Origin: Myxococcales bacterium
Lineage (GTDB): Bacteria; Myxococcota_A; Polyangia; Haliangiales; Haliangiaceae
Assembly (NCBI GenBank): GCA_024222395.1
Contig: JAAEPE010000201.1
Span: forward strand, 1-64,000
Direction of reading: 5' to 3'
DNA length: 64,000 nt
The notes under the pieces are model-generated. The model worked only from the letters and a program-made list of their open reading frames with translations, searched no databases and was not told the DNA's origin. The translations under genes and the position numbers were made by a program. Shown here in pieces: positions 20,268 to 29,443 of the stretch. Within the stretch, counting starts at the first letter, position 1; every line of letters starts with the position of its first letter.

Positions 20268-20361
20268 ACCGGGGCGAAGTAAAGCACGGCAGTCCGCGGG
20301 TCGTGGGCGGGGAATCTTCTTCCCCAGCCTCCAAATCAGTGGGATAGAGTGCCCGAGCCTT

Positions 20362-21723
20362 ATGAGCACCCTTCTGCGCGTCCATTCCCACCTACTGCCC
20401 GTTCTCGCCAGCCTAGGCCTCATCGCCTGCACAACTGGGAACGAGGTCGACTCCAGCGTCGAGCGCTCCGCTCCCCAAGCCCTGATCGGAGGAGAGGTCG
20501 ACGAGGGCGATCCAGCAGTCGTAGCTCTAACCCGCGGCGGCAATTCGTCTTTCTGCACAGGCACCCTGATTTCGCCCAGAGTCATTCTGACCGCAGCCCA
20601 CTGCATCGACATGCTCGGCTCGGACCCCAATGCCGCCATCTACTTTGGCTCCGACACCACCGAAGGCGGCGGTCGCATTACCGTGGGACAGAAGAAGCAA
20701 CACCCGCTGTGGACCGGGGATCTCAGCGGGGGGCATGACATCGGAATGCTCCTGATGGATTTCCCCTACCAAGATCCGAGCATTGCCAAACGACTCAACT
20801 CTGCATCGCCTGCGAGCGGGCACATAGGAGACGACTATCGACACGTCGGCTTCGGTGTCTACGACCGCGACACGGGTGAGGCTGATGGCCAGAAGCGTCA
20901 GGGAACCACGACGATCATCGAGACCCGGGGCGACGTCATCGTCAGCGGTGACTCAAATCTCTCGGTGTGCTTTGGTGATTCCGGCGGGCCGGCGTTCCTC
21001 AGCATCAATGAAGAAGAAGTCGTGGCCGGCGTGCACTCCTACACATCCGGTGACGACTGCTTTCCCCCAAACGGCGATACCGACGTGCAAATCTACGCGA
21101 ATGACTTCATCTTGCCTTGGGTCCAAGAAAACGATCCGAGCTGTGGACTCGACGGCGTGTGCGGAATGATCGGATGCGAGGACGACCCGGACTGCCAACC
21201 CTGTGGACCCGATGGCACTTGCGTTGAGAATTGCGACCTTCCAGATCCCGACTGCCAAACCCAAGAACTCGGAGACATTTGCAAAGCGAATAGCCAGTGC
21301 ACGACAGACAACTGTGTTGCATATCGTGACGAGCCTGAGTACCGCTTTTGCAGCGAGAGTTGCGAGCTGGGGAGCGACTCTTGCCCCGACGGCATGAGCT
21401 GCCAGTTGATCAATCCCTTTGGCAACATCTGCTACTACGACGTGAAGCCACCCGGTGCGCTCGGCGACGCGTGCGACGAACCCGCAGAGTGTGGCTCGTA
21501 TCAATGTGCCAACAGTGTCTGTGTTGTGACCTGCGACCTGAGCATCGGTCGAGGTTGCCCGGAGGGCTTTGAATGCGAGAGCCGAGATGATGGCGAGAAC
21601 TATCACTGCCTTGGGTTACCTAGCGAGGAAGGTGGCTGCCGGGTCGCATCCTCCGGCCAGGGCTGCGCGCCTTGGCTGTTGCTCCTGGCGCTCGCTGTGC
21701 TGCGGCGTAGACGCCGCTCGTAA
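20362..21723 (+). CDS. Trypsin-like serine protease with MYXO-CTERM-like tail
   Basis: A 453-aa S1-family protease. An N-terminal lipobox (LIAC, Cys23) precedes the IGGEV activation site (about residue 42). The catalytic triad is His80 (TAAHC), Asp126 (HDIGML) and Ser207 (GDSGGP). A Cys-rich region of disulfide repeats (about 260-410) is followed by GGCRVASSGQGC, a hydrophobic segment and RRRRRS, the layout of the MYXO-CTERM sorting tail known in Myxococcota. The protein is therefore probably exported, processed at both ends and surface-exposed. The start is ATG 20362 because it begins the signal sequence; an upstream in-frame start would overlap xthA. Confidence 0.9.
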   Translation: MSTLLRVHSHLLPVLASLGLIACTTGNEVDSSVERSAPQALIGGEVDEGDPAVVALTRGGNSSFCTGTLISPRVILTAAHCIDMLGSDPNAAIYFGSDTTEGGGRITVGQKKQHPLWTGDLSGGHDIGMLLMDFPYQDPSIAKRLNSASPASGHIGDDYRHVGFGVYDRDTGEADGQKRQGTTTIIETRGDVIVSGDSNLSVCFGDSGGPAFLSINEEEVVAGVHSYTSGDDCFPPNGDTDVQIYANDFILPWVQENDPSCGLDGVCGMIGCEDDPDCQPCGPDGTCVENCDLPDPDCQTQELGDICKANSQCTTDNCVAYRDEPEYRFCSESCELGSDSCPDGMSCQLINPFGNICYYDVKPPGALGDACDEPAECGSYQCANSVCVVTCDLSIGRGCPEGFECESRDDGENYHCLGLPSEEGGCRVASSGQGCAPWLLLLALAVLRRRRRS

Positions 21724-21751
21724 GTGAGGCTCGTGCTACCCTCGCGCGGGG

Positions 21752-22830
21752 GTGGGTAGCGATGACGACAAGGGGCGGGAGTTAGGCAGAGAAGACGAGG
21801 CCGATGCACTCGCGCTGGCCAACACCGCACATCCTGGAGCCGCGCATCCCTTGGCACTCGGCTCCACCCTCTCCGAAACGGAGTTGGCCAATACCGCTGC
21901 CCCAGCGGAACTCGCCCGCACCCAAGCCACGGGCGGAGGGCAGATTCGTCGCAAGCGGGGGCACGGCGTTGCTCAAGCTCTGGGATACGGTCGCCGGCAC
22001 CAGTCGCGAACTCAAAGGGCATCAGTCAATCTTGCGCCACACAAGCTTCGTCGCAAAGAGCCTCATCACCACTGACCTCGGGAGTGCCATCTACCAGTGG
22101 GGTTTGCAGACTGGCGTGGGTCACAAGGCTTCGGCAGGTGCGAGAATCGCAAGCTTCGTCGCAACCGCCGTTGCCCCAAAGGTCGATGGGTTGCCACGTT
22201 CGGTTCAAATCGTTCGATCCAGCTTCACTATATTGGGACGGGCGAGCGTCGTCTTGTGCACGAAGGCAAACACGTCATGGGAATGGCGACGTCAGCGGAT
22301 GGCGAGTGGCTCGCCTTCTCGCCTGCGCCTTCGACCGTGTACGTCATCCCGACCCGCAAGGCAGCCGATCCCATCGTGCTAGGGAGCCCGGGGAAGCAGA
22401 CGCTCTGCAGCACCCCGCGTTCTCGCCGGATGGTGCGATGCTCGTGGCAGGTACCCAAGAAGATGGCCTGCGCTTGTGGAGCGATTGGAAGAAGGTTCCA
22501 ACGTCCAGAGTTCTGCGCCATACCGGTGCTCAATCCCAGCCCTCGTTCTCTCCAGACGGTACTCGGATTGTAGCCAGCGACAGCGATCCGACTGGGGCCT
22601 CGGTGTGGCATGTGGAGAGCGGCCAACGCCGCTCCATGCGAACATTACTCACGAGCGGCCGCTGCCAGTTTTGGCAAGGAGGCGAGGCCATCGTGGTTGA
22701 GACCTTGGGGGACAAGTCGAGCTTTGGCAGGACGAGTTACCAAGGTCGTGGGCTGAGCTGCAGCTGTGGATTCAAGGGCAAGTCGAAATCCACAAAGAAC
22801 AATCAACGTCGGGTCGAGAGAGCTTGTTAG
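21752..22830 (+). pseudogene. Decayed WD40/PD40-type beta-propeller gene
   Basis: Repeat-like coding segments are spread over all three frames: an Ala-rich opening (GSDDDKGRELGREDEADALA), then RFVASGGTALLKLWDTVAG, then RWVATFGSNRSIQLHYIGTG and GEWLAFSPAPSTVYVI, then HPAFSPDGAMLVAGTQEDGL and QPSFSPDGTRIVASDSDP. The SPDG and LWD motifs are those of WD40/PD40 propeller blades. At least three frame changes are needed, so it is a pseudogene. It may once have been the C-terminal part of a kinase- or NACHT-linked propeller protein, but no N-terminal domain remains. Confidence 0.75.
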
Positions 22831-22859
22831 GAAAAGCGCCTTGTCGAGTCCGGGGTGGA

Positions 22860-24326
22860 ATGCGACGATGCCGCATGGCTTGTCTCAGAAAATCCGTGCA
22901 GTTAGCAGTCGCACTCGCCGCAGCGCTTGTAGCGGCTAGCACCGCAGAAGCTAATGGCCGCTTTCCCGCCACCACCAACGTTCGCTTTGCACCGGGACAC
23001 GATCTGCAGGTCCTAGTGCCCACGACGTTTGGCCTGCTCATCTCGGATGACGACGCCCAGACCTTTCACTGGGTCTGCGAGGACACGATTGGCTATGGCG
23101 GCACTTATGATCCCGATTACGAGATAGCCGCCAACGGCGACATCTATGCGACGACTTTCGAGGGGCTCCGGGTGAGCCGAGACGGCGGGTGCACCTTTAG
23201 CGATACCGAGTTCTACAACGACCTCACGGGCACCGGTGGAGACGCAGTTCTTCTCGATGGCGAGTGGGTCGGCGAGATTGAGATTGCCAGTGATGGAACG
23301 ATCTGGGCCACGACGTCCACCGGCGGAGCCGCCAACGACATCTACACCAGCACGGATGGACAACGCTTTGACTCTGCCAACAACCTGCACCCAGTGGCGT
23401 GGTGGAAGACGCTCCGGGTATCGAAAAGCAGCCCCGATACGGTCTACGTCACAGGATTTCTCATCGGCCAAGACGGTGGAGCGCCCAAAGCCTTGCTCTA
23501 CAAGACCGTTGATGGCGGGACCAATTGGATCGACCTCGGAGTCGCCGATTTTTCCTTCGGCAATCAACCAAACCTCTTCCTTGAAGGAGTCTCGGCAACC
23601 GACCCCAACTTGGTCTACGCCCGTGTTATCGGTGCTCGCAATCCGCAGGGTGACGATTTGTATCGCTCGACAGATGGCGGTGTGAGCTGGACAAAGGTGC
23701 TTGAGATGCATGGCGTCATCAGCGCATTCACCATGCTCTCAGACGATGCGGTTATCGCAGGTACGGCGACGCCATGCACCGAAGACTTGGCAGGCCCGCC
23801 CGTCGATGGCGGCTTGCCGAACAAGGGCTGCGTCTCCACATCGCCGACTGGTGCCGCCGGCACCTGGACCAAGCCCGCGCAAGAGCCAAAGCTCGGTTGC
23901 CTCGGCAGTCGCCCCTCCGACAATTCCCTGTTTGCCTGCGCGAGCAACTTTGCTCCCGACAACTTTGCCTTGGGCACCTCTTCGGATCTAGGTCAGACCT
24001 GGACTACTCGCGCTCGCTTCGACGACATCATCGGCCCACTCGAATGCGCTAGCGACACAGCCCAATTCACGTGCGCCCAAGACATCTGGCCCGGGCAGTG
24101 CACAACCTTGGCAATTTGCGAAGCTGGCGACGCGGGTGTTGGCGACGATGCGGGTAGCAATGTGGGACCCGATGCTGGTGACGGGGATGGCGGAGGAGAC
24201 GACAGTTGCTTGGGTTGCGCGCAAGGCAACGACGGTGGGCTGCCCTTCGTCCTCACTGCTCTGGGCATCTATTGGGCGGCATTTCGCCGGCGCAAAGCTA
24301 GCCTTGGATCTAGAAACTGCCGCTAG
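22860..24326 (+). CDS. Exported BNR/VPS10-type repeat protein with MYXO-CTERM-like tail
   Basis: About 488 aa. The signal peptide (LAVALAAALVAASTAEA) follows an Arg-rich start. The body has several Asp-box-like blades (STDGGVSWTKV, TVDGGTNWIDL, SRDGGCTFSD, SSDLGQTWTT) of a sialidase/photosystem-stability type beta-propeller. Near the C-terminus an Asp/Gly-rich linker leads to SCLGCAQG, a hydrophobic helix and an Arg/Lys cluster, a MYXO-CTERM-like tail. Start ATG 22860 is chosen for the signal peptide and the GGGGTGG just upstream; 22824 is possible. Function unknown; probably a surface protein. Confidence 0.8.
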   Translation: MRRCRMACLRKSVQLAVALAAALVAASTAEANGRFPATTNVRFAPGHDLQVLVPTTFGLLISDDDAQTFHWVCEDTIGYGGTYDPDYEIAANGDIYATTFEGLRVSRDGGCTFSDTEFYNDLTGTGGDAVLLDGEWVGEIEIASDGTIWATTSTGGAANDIYTSTDGQRFDSANNLHPVAWWKTLRVSKSSPDTVYVTGFLIGQDGGAPKALLYKTVDGGTNWIDLGVADFSFGNQPNLFLEGVSATDPNLVYARVIGARNPQGDDLYRSTDGGVSWTKVLEMHGVISAFTMLSDDAVIAGTATPCTEDLAGPPVDGGLPNKGCVSTSPTGAAGTWTKPAQEPKLGCLGSRPSDNSLFACASNFAPDNFALGTSSDLGQTWTTRARFDDIIGPLECASDTAQFTCAQDIWPGQCTTLAICEAGDAGVGDDAGSNVGPDAGDGDGGGDDSCLGCAQGNDGGLPFVLTALGIYWAAFRRRKASLGSRNCR

Positions 24327-24507
24327 CTCTGTAGGGCTGTCAACGAACGCGGCGGGCCTCTCTACTCTTGGACACCGGCTGCGTTGCTGCTCCCCGAGGT
24401 GCGACTCTCAATTCAGATTTCTTGTCCGCCACCCAAACTCGACCTTGCTCTCAGCCTCCGCTAGGATCGCGACTGCGGTTCCCATGCGTCCCCCTAGGTA
24501 ACGAAGA

Positions 24508-25794
24508 GTGAGACGACTGCTGCTCTCTCTCGTAGGAACGACAAGCGTGCTCGCCTGCGCTACAGGCGGGCACGTTTCCACGTTCAAGCGAACGTATGCG
24601 GGTGGGCAAGTGCTATTCGAAATGGAGATGAAGGATGGAGTTCCTGAAGGACGGGCTACGGCCTATCATCCAAATGGGACAGTTCGGCATCAGGGAAACT
24701 ACAAGTCCGGTAATCGGGATGGCCTCTTTCACTACTGGGACGACAAGGGGGGTTGGCTGAAACAAGAATTGTTCGCATCCGACAAGCTTGTGTGGGCGTC
24801 GAGAGTGAGAGCCGACTACCCATCGGAAAGCCTGCTGGAAGCCGAGGTGCCTGTTGCCGTATCGAAGCTGAGCAGTGCACAGCGAACTGCAACGACGGCA
24901 ATCGAGGAACTACAATCGGCAAAGCTCGCCGGTCACTCGTCACCGGCGAGCGTCGACGTTGAATCCAGCGTACCTGGAACATCCAACACGCGCTTCCTCA
25001 ATGGCCTCCCAGCACATGGCTCGTTTGTGCAGCTCTCCATCGGACGTGGAAGCTCAGTATCCCACTCATCGGCTCAGCGCATTGGCGCCCGGGGCTCGCT
25101 TGCGAGAGGTCGATTGGGAGGCTCGTTTGCGCTAACCGCTACCAGGTTCGATGATGAGTTCGTTACTGCCTTTGGAAAACCCGTCGCCGATCTGCAAGTT
25201 TCCTATCTCCTCCCCTATCACACGGGAAACTTCGTGGCCCGCACCGGTGTGGTAGTTCCCCTTGGCAACGACAGCAACAAGTCCGCTCTCGCTGGCGCGG
25301 CTAGCGTGGTTCAGGCTCCCAATGATGCGATCTATGTCCTGCCCTCCAACGTAGCAATGCGAGGCTCCCTGTCTTGGCTCTTCACATCGGAGCACGTTAT
25401 CTCGCAGATAGATCTCGGGATTGACGTTGCCTTGTTTGGCTATCCCGAGGGTGTTCATCCGATCGTCCATGCAAATGGCGCCATTGGCGTGGGCACAAGC
25501 GGCTTCTTCGTTGGAGCGGAAGGTTCTACCGCTTTGGCATGGACGGGCACGCTCACCGATGTTGCTCTATTGGGTGGCGCGCTCTACGGCACTGTACTTG
25601 ACACGACCGTCGGCCTCTTCGCGGGGAGACAGGATGATGCGACTATCGTTCGCGTGAGGACTGCGTATGACGCAAACGGTGGCGCCCCTTTTCGACTCGC
25701 TCGGTTGGGAGACCGCGGAGTTCGCGCCGCAGCTGGCCGGAGAGTACATCGTCGACCGGTGGGCGGTGTCGGGCCCAGCGGGTGTCTGGACTGA
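24508..25794 (+). CDS. Lipoprotein with MORN-like repeats
   Basis: A 428-aa lipoprotein (lipobox VLAC). Residues about 30-80 carry MORN/YwqK-like repeats (DGVPEGRATAYHPNGTVRHQ, YKSGNRDGLFHYWDDKG). The rest is beta-rich and may form an outer-membrane barrel or sandwich. From about residue 390 the sequence becomes Arg-rich (RLARLGDRGVRAAAGRRVHR), which looks out of frame and overlaps the next gene by 128 bp. Either the stop lies naturally beyond the overlap or a frameshift near 25670 joins it to the next ORF. GTG 24508 is the start. Confidence 0.7.
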   Translation: MRRLLLSLVGTTSVLACATGGHVSTFKRTYAGGQVLFEMEMKDGVPEGRATAYHPNGTVRHQGNYKSGNRDGLFHYWDDKGGWLKQELFASDKLVWASRVRADYPSESLLEAEVPVAVSKLSSAQRTATTAIEELQSAKLAGHSSPASVDVESSVPGTSNTRFLNGLPAHGSFVQLSIGRGSSVSHSSAQRIGARGSLARGRLGGSFALTATRFDDEFVTAFGKPVADLQVSYLLPYHTGNFVARTGVVVPLGNDSNKSALAGAASVVQAPNDAIYVLPSNVAMRGSLSWLFTSEHVISQIDLGIDVALFGYPEGVHPIVHANGAIGVGTSGFFVGAEGSTALAWTGTLTDVALLGGALYGTVLDTTVGLFAGRQDDATIVRVRTAYDANGGAPFRLARLGDRGVRAAAGRRVHRRPVGGVGPSGCLD

Positions 25795-26104
25795 CCGTTT
25801 CGTTATCAACGTGAGCGGAGACCCCATCACAATTGAGATCAGCGGCCCGGGCGAGCTCCGTCTGGGGGAGACGGCAGAATTCCAAGCACTGCTCGCTGAC
25901 CGAGAAATCGAATTGCCAGGACTACACTTTGAATGGACCCTGCGACCACCTGACGGGCTGTCTGTCGCAGAATTGGATGTGGGGACAGATGGAAGCGCAC
26001 AAATCACCCCGGACTTGCTCGGCCTCTACCGGATTTCTTGCGTTGGTGTCTACGATGAAGGGAGGACTCGTGCCGTCATGAAGCCCATCTTCGCTCGATT
26101 CTAA
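25667..26104 (+). CDS. Beta-sandwich protein overlapping the MORN lipoprotein gene
   Basis: A 145-aa ORF with an Ig/PKD-like beta-sandwich pattern (DPITIEISGPGELRLGETAE, FEWTLRPPDGLSV, GLYRISCVGVYDEG). GAGGA six to seven bases before ATG 25667 and an in-frame stop just upstream support an independent start. It has no signal peptide of its own, so it may instead be the frameshifted C-terminus of the preceding lipoprotein. Both readings are left open. Confidence 0.6.
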   Translation: MTQTVAPLFDSLGWETAEFAPQLAGEYIVDRWAVSGPAGVWTDRFVINVSGDPITIEISGPGELRLGETAEFQALLADREIELPGLHFEWTLRPPDGLSVAELDVGTDGSAQITPDLLGLYRISCVGVYDEGRTRAVMKPIFARF

Positions 26105-26572
26105 GAGTTATTCGCACACACTGATGACTATCGGCACTCCCCCCCCTAGGTCCGGTGTGCGTTGTTGCGCAACTCGGATTTCTTGGGGAGAGTTCCGGTC
26201 GGGCTCGCGCGCACGGGTTTGTGGCTCGGAAATCGCGTCAGCCTCACAACATCATTCACCGTCCTTCCAAGGGCGCGGGTGGCATCGCGTGTGGGGTCTT
26301 GGGGGCGCGCGCAGTTAACTGCGGTGACCTTCGGCCATCCTCGTTGCCCCGGCTGCAGTATTCCAGCGAATTGGAATACTGCACCAGTGGTCTCGAAGAG
26401 CTGTTTGAGCACGCCCTGGGCGGCCCCCAGCGATGACAGGCCCCGCAACAGCCCGCGCGGATTCTCTGTCGCGTCAATCAAAGCCGAGCGCAGAGCCAAC
26501 AGAAGATACCGTGGCCAACTTGGCTCGACCAGAAACGAGGGACGCCCCTACCCGCAAGCCCCCGCGCGGCGG
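26105..26572. other. Gene-free region with a strong hairpin
   Basis: About 470 bp between convergent genes without a credible gene; the frames present have atypical composition. The only distinct structure is the perfect inverted repeat at 26354-26383. Confidence 0.4.
26354..26383. repeat. Perfect 12-bp inverted repeat
   Basis: TGCAGTATTCCA, loop GCGAAT, TGGAATACTGCA. There is no T-tract on either side, so an intrinsic terminator is not obvious. It could be a bidirectional structure for the two converging transcripts, an operator, or the mark of an element end. Confidence 0.7.
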
Positions 26573-27424
26573 CTAGTTCTGAGCTTGCTCGGCCTCGATA
26601 AGCAGGCATGCCTCCAGCCCCTCGCGCCAACTCCGGTGCTTGGCCCGCCATCCCAGAGCATGCAATCGCCTGGGCACGATGCGTCGGTCGGCCCCGAGCA
26701 TCGCTCGCACAGCTGGGCTAACCTCGCTCTCTTCTACCCGCAGCGGCATTGGCAGACCTAACCGCTCTGCGATGCCCTTGGCGTGGCAAAGGGCCGTGGT
26801 CGGCTCCTCATCCCCGATAACGTAGGCTGTATGAGCAAGATCTTTGGTCTCGCCCAAGAGCTCGATGGCATCGACTAGATCGTCAACGAAGATGCGAGCA
26901 ACGAGAGTCTTCGCAGCACCTATGAGCCGATAGTCGCCCCGTCGCATGCGTGCGTGAACGCCTCGCGATGGGCCGTAAATCGCGGCTATGCGCAGGCAAG
27001 CCGTGTTTGCGTGCGCAGCAACTAGTGCCTTCTCGACGCGAAGACGGCGCTCGGATCGCTCGGCCCCTGGCCCAAGGAGGTAGTCGTCTGCAACCTCTCG
27101 GCCCTCGCCTGGTGCGTACACCCCGCTCGTGGATAGATAGAGCAGCCGCTGTGCTGGGCTGAGCTGCTCGCCGAGGGCACGCTCTGCTGCAGGGGCTTCG
27201 GCCTCGGGTGGGCAGCTAATGACGACAACATCGTATTGTGCAGCTCCCGCCAGCGCATCCCCCAATTGATAGCAAAGGGCTTCCGCTCCTGGCAGCGACG
27301 TGGCGAGAGCAACTCGGCCCTCGTCGCTGCGACTAGAGACACTCACTTGTTGGCCGCCTCGAAGTAGCCTCGATGCCAGACGCCGCCCTACGTATCCACA
27401 GCCCAAGATGGCCCAGCGACTCAT
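26573..27424 (-). CDS. NAD(P)-dependent SDR / nucleoside-diphosphate-sugar epimerase-like
   Basis: A 283-aa Rossmann enzyme. The N-terminal WAILGCGYVGRRLASRLL binds the cofactor. LYLSTSGVYAPGEG and RIAAIYGPSRG are extended/atypical SDR motifs like those of YeeZ-type epimerases. The start at 27424 (MSRWAILGCG) overlaps the upstream stop by ATGA, indicating coupling to the membrane protein at 27421. Substrate unknown. Confidence 0.82.
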   Translation of the reverse strand: MSRWAILGCGYVGRRLASRLLRGGQQVSVSSRSDEGRVALATSLPGAEALCYQLGDALAGAAQYDVVVISCPPEAEAPAAERALGEQLSPAQRLLYLSTSGVYAPGEGREVADDYLLGPGAERSERRLRVEKALVAAHANTACLRIAAIYGPSRGVHARMRRGDYRLIGAAKTLVARIFVDDLVDAIELLGETKDLAHTAYVIGDEEPTTALCHAKGIAERLGLPMPLRVEESEVSPAVRAMLGADRRIVPRRLHALGWRAKHRSWREGLEACLLIEAEQAQN

Positions 27425-28194
27425 CGGATAGCGTTTCTTCCCGTCCATTCTTCGTAGGCGGAAATCCGCTCACCGAGAATCTTGAGGTCTTCTCCATTGC
27501 GAGCGCGCTCGTCGGCAGCAACAACGAGGAGGCCAAGCGCAGCCTGCAGCAGCCTGCCGCCGGGTAGAGGCAAATTGCCACCGCGCAAAGCGTAGTCTCG
27601 AACCTCAGGGATTCGAAATCGAATTTCACCGACTTCGAGATACTCGCCTGAGACGAGCACGGTCTCATCCCCGACTCGCAGGCCCACCCGGGACTCTCCC
27701 TCACTGCGGTCCGGGTTGCCAGACTCTTGCTCACACATGCGCCGCTTGGCATCTTGATACACTTCAGGCCGAGTTATGGGCGCTGTGCGACTGTATTGAG
27801 AGAGGGTATCCGCGATGCGCTTGGCCGCTTGTGGCCCATCCGCGACGTGCAGGGCAACTTCTAAGGTCCCCAGGACGAGTAAGAGGTCGCGACTCGTCGA
27901 TCGCCTCCGGCCTTCAGAAAATCTCTCATGCGCGAGGTATGCCATTCCAGCAGCCACGAATGGACCACCCGGAATAAGCGAGAGGACGCCAGCAACTACG
28001 CCACCTGCGGCAACGGCCCCTGCGACGTAGGCACCACGAGCGGATCGGTTGATGAGTTCAACACGATCGAGCAGACGGGCATCCAAGGCAATGGTAGGAT
28101 TTCCCGGAGGCGCGATGACCAAGTGTGGACCGTCCACGCCGATGCCGCTTCGGGGCAGTAGCTCACTCGACTCAATCGCCACGCCCCCCCCCAT
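27421..28194 (-). CDS. Putative membrane protein, unknown
   Basis: A 257-aa protein with a hydrophobic, Gly/Ala-rich region at about residues 55-95 (GAYVAGAVAAGGVVAGVLSL, FVAAGMAYLA) that could form a hairpin membrane anchor. It is flanked by soluble parts with an Asp/Glu-rich C-terminus (RNGEDLKILGERISAYEEWTG). No family recognised. It directly abuts the DUF4388 gene upstream and overlaps the SDR gene downstream, so the three form one transcription unit. Confidence 0.7.
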   Translation of the reverse strand: MGGGVAIESSELLPRSGIGVDGPHLVIAPPGNPTIALDARLLDRVELINRSARGAYVAGAVAAGGVVAGVLSLIPGGPFVAAGMAYLAHERFSEGRRRSTSRDLLLVLGTLEVALHVADGPQAAKRIADTLSQYSRTAPITRPEVYQDAKRRMCEQESGNPDRSEGESRVGLRVGDETVLVSGEYLEVGEIRFRIPEVRDYALRGGNLPLPGGRLLQAALGLLVVAADERARNGEDLKILGERISAYEEWTGRNAIR

Positions 28195-29313
28195 CTAGAG
28201 CTCGATCAAAACGCGGTTTTTGAGACGTTTGAAAGTCATGAGAGCATCGACCTCTCTGACTGGTGAAATTCGCATGAGCGAGAGCAAGTCCCAGTGGCAA
28301 TCAATGCGACCAGCAAGGTAGCGATCGTGATCGTCTAGGTCCATCGACTCCAGCTGCTCTCTATCAACCAAGATCCTCGGCACCCTGAATGTCCCAAGAA
28401 GCTCGTGACTAAGCTCGGCAAAGAGTGAGCGCTGCAACTCTTTGTGCAGAGCCTGCAGACTTTCACTCTCAGGGTCTCGCCCCAAGGCCTCCGTTGTGAG
28501 TTTCAGAGCGCCCTCCTTATTGCCACCTGCCGCTCTTCCGCGAGCAGCAGCCTCGATCTCCATGGCGGTGTCCTCATCGCCCGTGTCTGCGCGCAACTCT
28601 GATCGTCGGCCGGAAGTTAAGGCCCCCCGCTCGAGGAGCCTACACAGCATCGACATCACCTGAAATCGGCGCCCGTGATGCTCGAGCACCATCTGATTGA
28701 TCGAGATACCGCGCTCGACGCAAGCGATGATGCGGGCAACCTGTGCTTGCACGCGCGCGCTGCTCCTTGGGTCTTGGACGGCAAAGAAATCGGAGACCCA
28801 GAAGCGCATGTTGTCTTGTGGGATCCGCTCACGAATGACGTGCCAACGACGAACCTGCAGCTTGCCCAAGTCGAGAGTGGTTCTAAGCGGCACTCGAATT
28901 TCGAACTCCGAACCTTGGCGTGGCCCCTCCTCAAAGTGAAAGTGTCCCCCCTGCCAAGACAGCACATCCCCGACTGCTTCTCGAAGCTTGATTTCCAAGA
29001 CCTCTTTGAGTGCGGCCTCGCCCAGGGTGCCACTCATCAGCAAGACCTTGCCAAGGAATACGCCCGTATCTGCTTGAACCGCGAAAGCATCACGAAGCTG
29101 CTCTTCGCTAATCAGCCCGCGGCTCATTAGCAATTGGCCTAGATGCTCACCCGGCACATTCGACGAAGCAGCGGTTATGGCCCCCTCATCAAAGTGGAAA
29201 GAAAGTGCAGCATCCCCGCGCTCCACGGAGAGGTGTCCAATGAGCCCACGCCTATCGATCCAATCGAAGACATCTTCGATAGACATGGTTCGCAGGGAGC
29301 CTCGGACCGACAT
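28195..29313 (-). CDS. DUF4388 (PATAN) domain protein
   Basis: 372 aa. The N-terminal 110 residues are a PATAN/DUF4388 domain (SLRTMSIEDVFDWIDRRGLI, GHLSVERGD, LSFHFDEGAITAASS), a signalling-scaffold module frequent in Myxococcota regulatory proteins. A second region (LGQLLMSRGLISEEQL, LGEAALKEVLEIKLREAV) resembles the helical repeats that follow it. The C-terminus is helical. The start at 29313 is chosen because a longer frame would overlap the divergent thioredoxin gene. No DNA-binding or kinase domain is visible. Confidence 0.82.
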   Translation of the reverse strand: MSVRGSLRTMSIEDVFDWIDRRGLIGHLSVERGDAALSFHFDEGAITAASSNVPGEHLGQLLMSRGLISEEQLRDAFAVQADTGVFLGKVLLMSGTLGEAALKEVLEIKLREAVGDVLSWQGGHFHFEEGPRQGSEFEIRVPLRTTLDLGKLQVRRWHVIRERIPQDNMRFWVSDFFAVQDPRSSARVQAQVARIIACVERGISINQMVLEHHGRRFQVMSMLCRLLERGALTSGRRSELRADTGDEDTAMEIEAAARGRAAGGNKEGALKLTTEALGRDPESESLQALHKELQRSLFAELSHELLGTFRVPRILVDREQLESMDLDDHDRYLAGRIDCHWDLLSLMRISPVREVDALMTFKRLKNRVLIEL

Positions 29314-29443
29314 AGCGAGGCCCAGGATACAAGAAAGTTCGCTACAATCTATGAGCTTTGTGCCTTTGCCTGGCCTCCCAAACAAGGCAAGCTGCCACGA
29401 GCCAGCGGATTCGCCGCCGCCTCCACCTGTCAAGTCGTCCATT

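Noticed and set aside
20215-20361. Upstream extension of the MYXO-CTERM protease
   Set aside because: It would overlap xthA and place residues ahead of the signal peptide; ATG 20362 is the natural start.
26146-26499. A 117-codon minus-strand frame in the gene-free region
   Set aside because: It reads through the perfect inverted repeat, has no ribosome-binding site and has no recognisable domain.
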